A stretch of DNA of 64,000 nucleotides from an uncultured Prevotellaceae bacterium (GTDB lineage: Bacteria; Bacteroidota; Bacteroidia; Bacteroidales; Bacteroidaceae): assembly GCA_902781315.1 (NCBI GenBank), contig CACZIT010000010.1, forward strand, positions 93,951-157,950, written 5' to 3'. The notes under the pieces were generated by a model, which saw nothing but the letters and a program-made list of their open reading frames with translations, was not told the DNA's origin and searched no databases. Position 1 is the stretch's first letter. Every line of letters starts with the position of its first letter. Below are positions 60,357-64,000 of this stretch, piece after piece. The translations under genes were made by a program, and so were the position numbers.

Positions 60357-61146
60357 ATGGATTACGACAATGGATTCATATTGCAGAAGACGGTGGACTG
60401 GTCGTTGCTGAATGACGGGATGACCATTCCGGTGTCGGTGTGCTCGCTGTTTAGGGCATGGGATGAATCCATCTTGACGCACGGGCAGAGCAAGGACATC
60501 CGAATTCTGATTGACGGCGAATTCTACGATGCGAAGCTGAAGAACCAGAATTTCGTGCAGAGCAACTGGGCGGGGCATAAGGATGTCATTCAGATTCGCT
60601 ATAGCCGCCAGTCGGCATTGGCCGTCAAACTGCGGGCCGTGTTCCAGGAGAGCTATGCGTACCTGTTTGCGCAGAAGCAGGCGCTGGGCAAGAGCAAGCG
60701 GCAGATTCCGTTGCCTGACGACCTGCAGGAGTACATCCGGCTGTATCTGACCTCGTCGCCCGACGTGCTCTGCATGGAGTGTTGCCGATGAACAGTTCTT
60801 CATGGCTGACAAGACGGCATCGATTGAGGAGAAGCAGCGGCTGGTGAAGTATCGTCGCATTGACCGCAGCATCATCCTGACTTTGAAGCGGTTCTATGAC
60901 TATCGTGACGAGATCAGCGGCGAGAAGATTGGCGACGAGTATGGCTACAGTGTTGTCGAGGCTCACCACATCGACTATTTCACCCGTTCGCAGAACAACG
61001 ACTCCACGAATATCATTATCATCAGCCCGAACTATCATCGGATTATCCACAAGAACAATCCAAGGTTCAATCGCAAGAAGTTCCAGTTCGAATTTCAGAA
61101 TGGCGAGGTGCTGAGGCTGAAATTGTATGAGCATTTGAAGGTGTAA
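60357..61146 (+). pseudogene. HNH endonuclease gene split by a frameshift
   Basis: The first frame (60357-60791) encodes about 144 residues (GFILQKTVDWSLLNDGMTIP, GEFYDAKLKNQNFVQSNWA). The second, overlapping in a different frame, reads VADEQFFMADKTASIEEKQ and contains VVEAHHIDYFTRSQNND and IIISPNYHRIIHKNNPRF, the HNH core. A deletion of one or two bases near 60780 explains the break. The intact protein would be about 260 residues, a restriction-type HNH nuclease. It sits between the AlbA pseudogene and the GIY-YIG repeat gene. Confidence 0.8.
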
Positions 61147-61159
61147 ACTATATAAGATT

Positions 61160-63622
61160 ATGAAAAAGCTAACCACCGAAGAATTCATCAAGAAAGCCCG
61201 AGAGGTGCATGGGGATAAGTATGATTATTCCAAGGTGGAGTATGTAAATAACAAAACTAAGGTTATTATTATCTGTCCTATCCATGGTGAATTTCCGCAA
61301 TCTCCTGTGAATCACATACGTGGAAATGAATGCCCTAAATGTGCAAAAATTGATGCGATAAGGAAAATCACTATTTGGACATATAATGCGTGTTTTGAGG
61401 AAGCAAAAAAATACTTATATCGAGGGGACTTTGAAAAAGGTAGTCCTAGAGCATATTCTGTAGCAAGAACCAATAATTGGCTGAAAAATTTTGACTGGCT
61501 GATTACAATCAACAAGCCTCTTGGCTATTGGACCAAAGAACGAGTATTTGAGGAAGCCCGCAAATACACAATGAAGCATCTTTTCTCTAAAGGGTGTAGA
61601 GGGGCATACGGTGCAGCGGAAAGGAACGGTTGGTTGGAAGAAATGACATGGTTTGAAAAACCTAATCCAAATAATCCGCGAGTATGGTCGAAAGAGGTTG
61701 TTTTTGCTTTGGCGGAGCAATTTGAGACAAAAACGGAGTTCCGCAAAGCGAATAAGGGAGCTTACAATGTTGCATGGAGAAATGGTTGGCTTGAAGAGAT
61801 GGAGTGGCTTGAAACTTCTGTCCGAGAACCATATACAAAAGAAGAAGTCTTAACCATAGCAAGACAATATACTACGAAAAATGACTTTAGAAAGGCAGTC
61901 CCCAATGTATACAATAGTGCACAAAAGAAAGGCTGGCTTGAAGATATGACATGGTTTATGACTGCACGAAAATATGATAGGCATAACTACTGCATATATG
62001 TATATACTGATGAAGACAACAAGGTTGCTTATGTTGGATTGACTGTAGATAAGAAGAGAAGACATTATAATCATTCTACAGGATACGATAAAGGTGGAAA
62101 AGTCACGAAGTCACCAGTATATCAGTATTTTCAATCAATAGGCAAACCTGTACCTAATCCCATCTATCTTGAAGAACGATTAACGGCGAGTGAAGCAAGG
62201 GAGAAGGAACATGAGTGGTTAATGAAATACCAAGAAATGGAGTACTTGCTTCTCAACAAGGGTAAAACAGGTGCGGGAATTGGATCTTTGGGAAGTGCTG
62301 CTATTAAATGGACAAAACCCAAGGTTTTTGAAGAAGCACGGAAGTATCAATCAAGATCTGAGTTTGCTACAAAATGTGCAGGTGCATATACTGTTGCAAC
62401 AAAAAGAGGATGGATTGAACAAATGAACTGGATGAAGGAAAAGTGGTCTCATCCAACTCCCAAATGGACAAAAGATGCTTTATTTGAAGAATCCAAGAAA
62501 TACTCAACAAGACGCGAGTTTGAAGAGAAGGCATCCGGTGCATACTCTAAAGCCCAACAATTAGGTTGGCTTGATGATATGCCTTGGTTGGAATTAAAAC
62601 GGAAATCGTGGACAAAAGAAGAAGTGTTTGAGGAATCAAAGAAATACAATAGTAGATCATCGTTTTCAGAAGGTTCATCCGGAGCATATCATATTGCCCG
62701 CAGAGAAAAATGGCTTGATGAAATGCCGTGGTTAGTCGTAAGGACTACATATGTTTCTATGAAGGATTCCATCTTTGATGATGCGAGGAAATATCATTCC
62801 ATCGAAGAGTTTAAAAGCGGCAGTCCTAGCTTTTATGATATAGCATTGAAAAAGAGATGGCTGAAGGAAATGATATGGTTAGACCCTGTTCGGCGACTTC
62901 AGTTGACCAAAGAAGAAGTTTTCAATCTCTCAAAACTTTATAAATCCAAGGCTTCCTTTTATAAGGGTAATAGGGATGTATATTACTACGCGAAAAAGAA
63001 TGGATGGCTTGATGAAATGACTTGGTTTATAACGCCACATGGGAAATGGACAAAAGAAGAAGTATTCGAAGAATCTCGAAAGTACTCATCGAGAAAAGAT
63101 TTTGAAAATGGTTCAAGAGGAGCATACAACGCAGCAAGAACCAATAAATGGCTCGATGAAATGCCATGGTTGGTGAGAATACATCATGATATCTGGACAA
63201 AGGAAGAAGTCTTTGAAGAGTCAAAGAAGTATTCATCACGCAAAAAGTTTTCTGAAGGAAATGGAACAGCGTATGGCATAGCGAGAAGAAAAAAATGGTT
63301 GGATGAAATGCCGTGGTTGGTGTTAACACCCATCAAGTGGACACGAGATACCGTTTTTGAAGAATCTCATAGATATAAGTCACGTGGTGAGTTTCAGAAA
63401 AAGGGACGTGGTGCATATGATGTTGCCCAGAAAAACAAATGGCTTGACGAGATGACTTGGCTAAAGCCTCGATTAAAAACATGGAACAAGGAAAAGGTCA
63501 TTGAAGAAGCTATGAAGTATTCAACTAAAGTTATGTTTCATAATAAATCAAGTGTTGCATACAGAGTAGCATTACGTAATAAATGGATGGATGAAATTGA
63601 AGAAATTGTAGGATGGAAATGA
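61160..63622 (+). CDS. GIY-YIG nuclease with zinc-finger-like head and thirteen 42-residue repeats
   Basis: The protein has 820 residues. Residues 4-62 match the DUF723-like zinc module seen with homing endonucleases: EVHGDKYDYSKVEYVN, CPIHGEF (Cys39, His42), CPKC (Cys58, Cys61). Repeats of 42 residues start at 73, 124, 176, 225, then 384, 436, 484, 533, 582, 630, 679, 727 and 775; a typical one is WTKEEVFEESKKYSSRKKFS followed by GAYGIARRKKWLDEMPWL. Between repeats 4 and 5 sits a GIY-YIG domain (about 274-368): CIY 278-280, YVG 291-293, Arg300/301, a Glu-rich helix at 345-352 and LLLNKG. The repeats resemble the helical DNA-binding units of phage homing endonucleases, but thirteen in tandem is unusual. 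It may be a mobile nuclease or a defence enzyme; the target is unknown. Confidence 0.85.
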   Translation: MKKLTTEEFIKKAREVHGDKYDYSKVEYVNNKTKVIIICPIHGEFPQSPVNHIRGNECPKCAKIDAIRKITIWTYNACFEEAKKYLYRGDFEKGSPRAYSVARTNNWLKNFDWLITINKPLGYWTKERVFEEARKYTMKHLFSKGCRGAYGAAERNGWLEEMTWFEKPNPNNPRVWSKEVVFALAEQFETKTEFRKANKGAYNVAWRNGWLEEMEWLETSVREPYTKEEVLTIARQYTTKNDFRKAVPNVYNSAQKKGWLEDMTWFMTARKYDRHNYCIYVYTDEDNKVAYVGLTVDKKRRHYNHSTGYDKGGKVTKSPVYQYFQSIGKPVPNPIYLEERLTASEAREKEHEWLMKYQEMEYLLLNKGKTGAGIGSLGSAAIKWTKPKVFEEARKYQSRSEFATKCAGAYTVATKRGWIEQMNWMKEKWSHPTPKWTKDALFEESKKYSTRREFEEKASGAYSKAQQLGWLDDMPWLELKRKSWTKEEVFEESKKYNSRSSFSEGSSGAYHIARREKWLDEMPWLVVRTTYVSMKDSIFDDARKYHSIEEFKSGSPSFYDIALKKRWLKEMIWLDPVRRLQLTKEEVFNLSKLYKSKASFYKGNRDVYYYAKKNGWLDEMTWFITPHGKWTKEEVFEESRKYSSRKDFENGSRGAYNAARTNKWLDEMPWLVRIHHDIWTKEEVFEESKKYSSRKKFSEGNGTAYGIARRKKWLDEMPWLVLTPIKWTRDTVFEESHRYKSRGEFQKKGRGAYDVAQKNKWLDEMTWLKPRLKTWNKEKVIEEAMKYSTKVMFHNKSSVAYRVALRNKWMDEIEEIVGWK

Positions 63623-63624
63623 AT

Positions 63625-64000
63625 ATGTGCAAAGAGATAACACTTAAAGATATTCTATCTATTATAGGAAAGGTTCAGAAACTTACTGAGTTCTGCTACA
63701 ATATTGCTGCTCGGTGAAAACAATGAACTGAAGAATCGATATATGCTGATTGGGTATAAGGATGACGAGAACGACACCCATACAAGTACCCGTACAAGTA
63801 CCCATGCAAGTTCAATCGACATACAACCTTCTTCTGAGAATGTAACACGCTTGGTATTGGCAATCGGTAAAGAAGAAATGAGTGTGAAGAGTATGATGGA
63901 AGCTGTAGGTTTGAAGAACCGTCCGAACTTTATGGATTATTCTCTCACACCAGCAATAAGAGAAGGATTTGTGTGTATGAAGTATCCTGCCAATCCCCAT
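63625..64000 (+). pseudogene. Broken gene running off the right edge
   Basis: A 30-codon frame (MCKEITLKDILSIIGKVQKL, 63625-63717) overlaps a second frame open from 63668 to the edge: LLSSATILLLGENNELKNRY, MLIGYKDDENDTHTSTRTST, then MSVKSMMEAVGLKNRPNFMD. The latter is a linker with 12-base tandem units (ACAAGTACC type) and a winged helix. It looks like a gene of the AlbA/Fic-associated group whose two parts were joined out of frame. The family of the first part is not known. Confidence 0.5.

Overview
The window reads as chromosome of a Bacteroidales bacterium, most likely a Prevotella-type genus. Several genes are preceded by the Bacteroidetes promoter form (TTTG, about 20 bases, TAnnTTTG), Shine-Dalgarno sites are absent, and the gene families fit: BspA-like leucine-rich repeat protein, DUF4251 lipoprotein, TonB-receptor-like barrels without a CarboxypepD domain, DUF6140 and DUF1294 proteins. 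No integrase, transposase, tRNA or CRISPR array was found. There is one 5S rRNA gene, and it stands alone.

Layout. (1) 1-3.1 kb: AT-rich accessory stretch with a small DUF6140-like protein, a membrane-anchored protein with a PUA/EVE-like tail and an Mrr-type nuclease with a PUA/EVE-like head. (2) 3.1-36.2 kb: GC-rich housekeeping and envelope genes. These are an acyl-ACP thioesterase, cysS, a helix-hairpin-helix outer-membrane barrel, hemolysin III, RNase R, MgtC/SapB, GH20 hexosaminidase, a sugar-kinase-like protein beside a CBM9-like protein, BspA-like protein, an ABC/GntR (YtrA-type) operon with a visible operator, a TonB-receptor-like barrel, an M16 peptidase, and a minus-strand run ending in carbonic anhydrase. 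The gaps hold many short tandem repeats and arrays of small palindromes, some reaching into coding sequence. (3) 36.5-64 kb: a long AT-rich defence island with many worn-down genes.

In the island, a minus-strand run (36.5-41.9 kb) holds an AAA ATPase, a membrane protein, an AlbA/Schlafen-type ATP-binding protein with XRE partner, and a two-gene module of a 4-TM protein plus a soluble protein. A plus-strand run (42-53.6 kb) holds XRE, Fic and a six-gene restriction-modification operon: Dcm methylase, MutL/MORC-like GHKL ATPase, Z1 helicase, PD-(D/E)XK nuclease, AIPR and a truncated Vsr. After the orphan 5S gene come a RloA/RloB (AbiL-like) pair with an unidentified third gene, a second copy of the XRE module, a frameshifted AlbA-type gene, a frameshifted HNH nuclease, and an 820-residue protein with a zinc-finger-like head, a GIY-YIG nuclease and thirteen 42-residue repeats.

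The most novel items are the GIY-YIG protein with its repeat array (61160-63622), a small gene with two in-frame TAG codons (54444-54671), the uncharacterised two-gene membrane module (40494-41884), and the dispersed palindrome arrays. The MutL-like restriction-modification operon is a known but little-studied type. All family assignments come from reading motifs by eye; no search was run.
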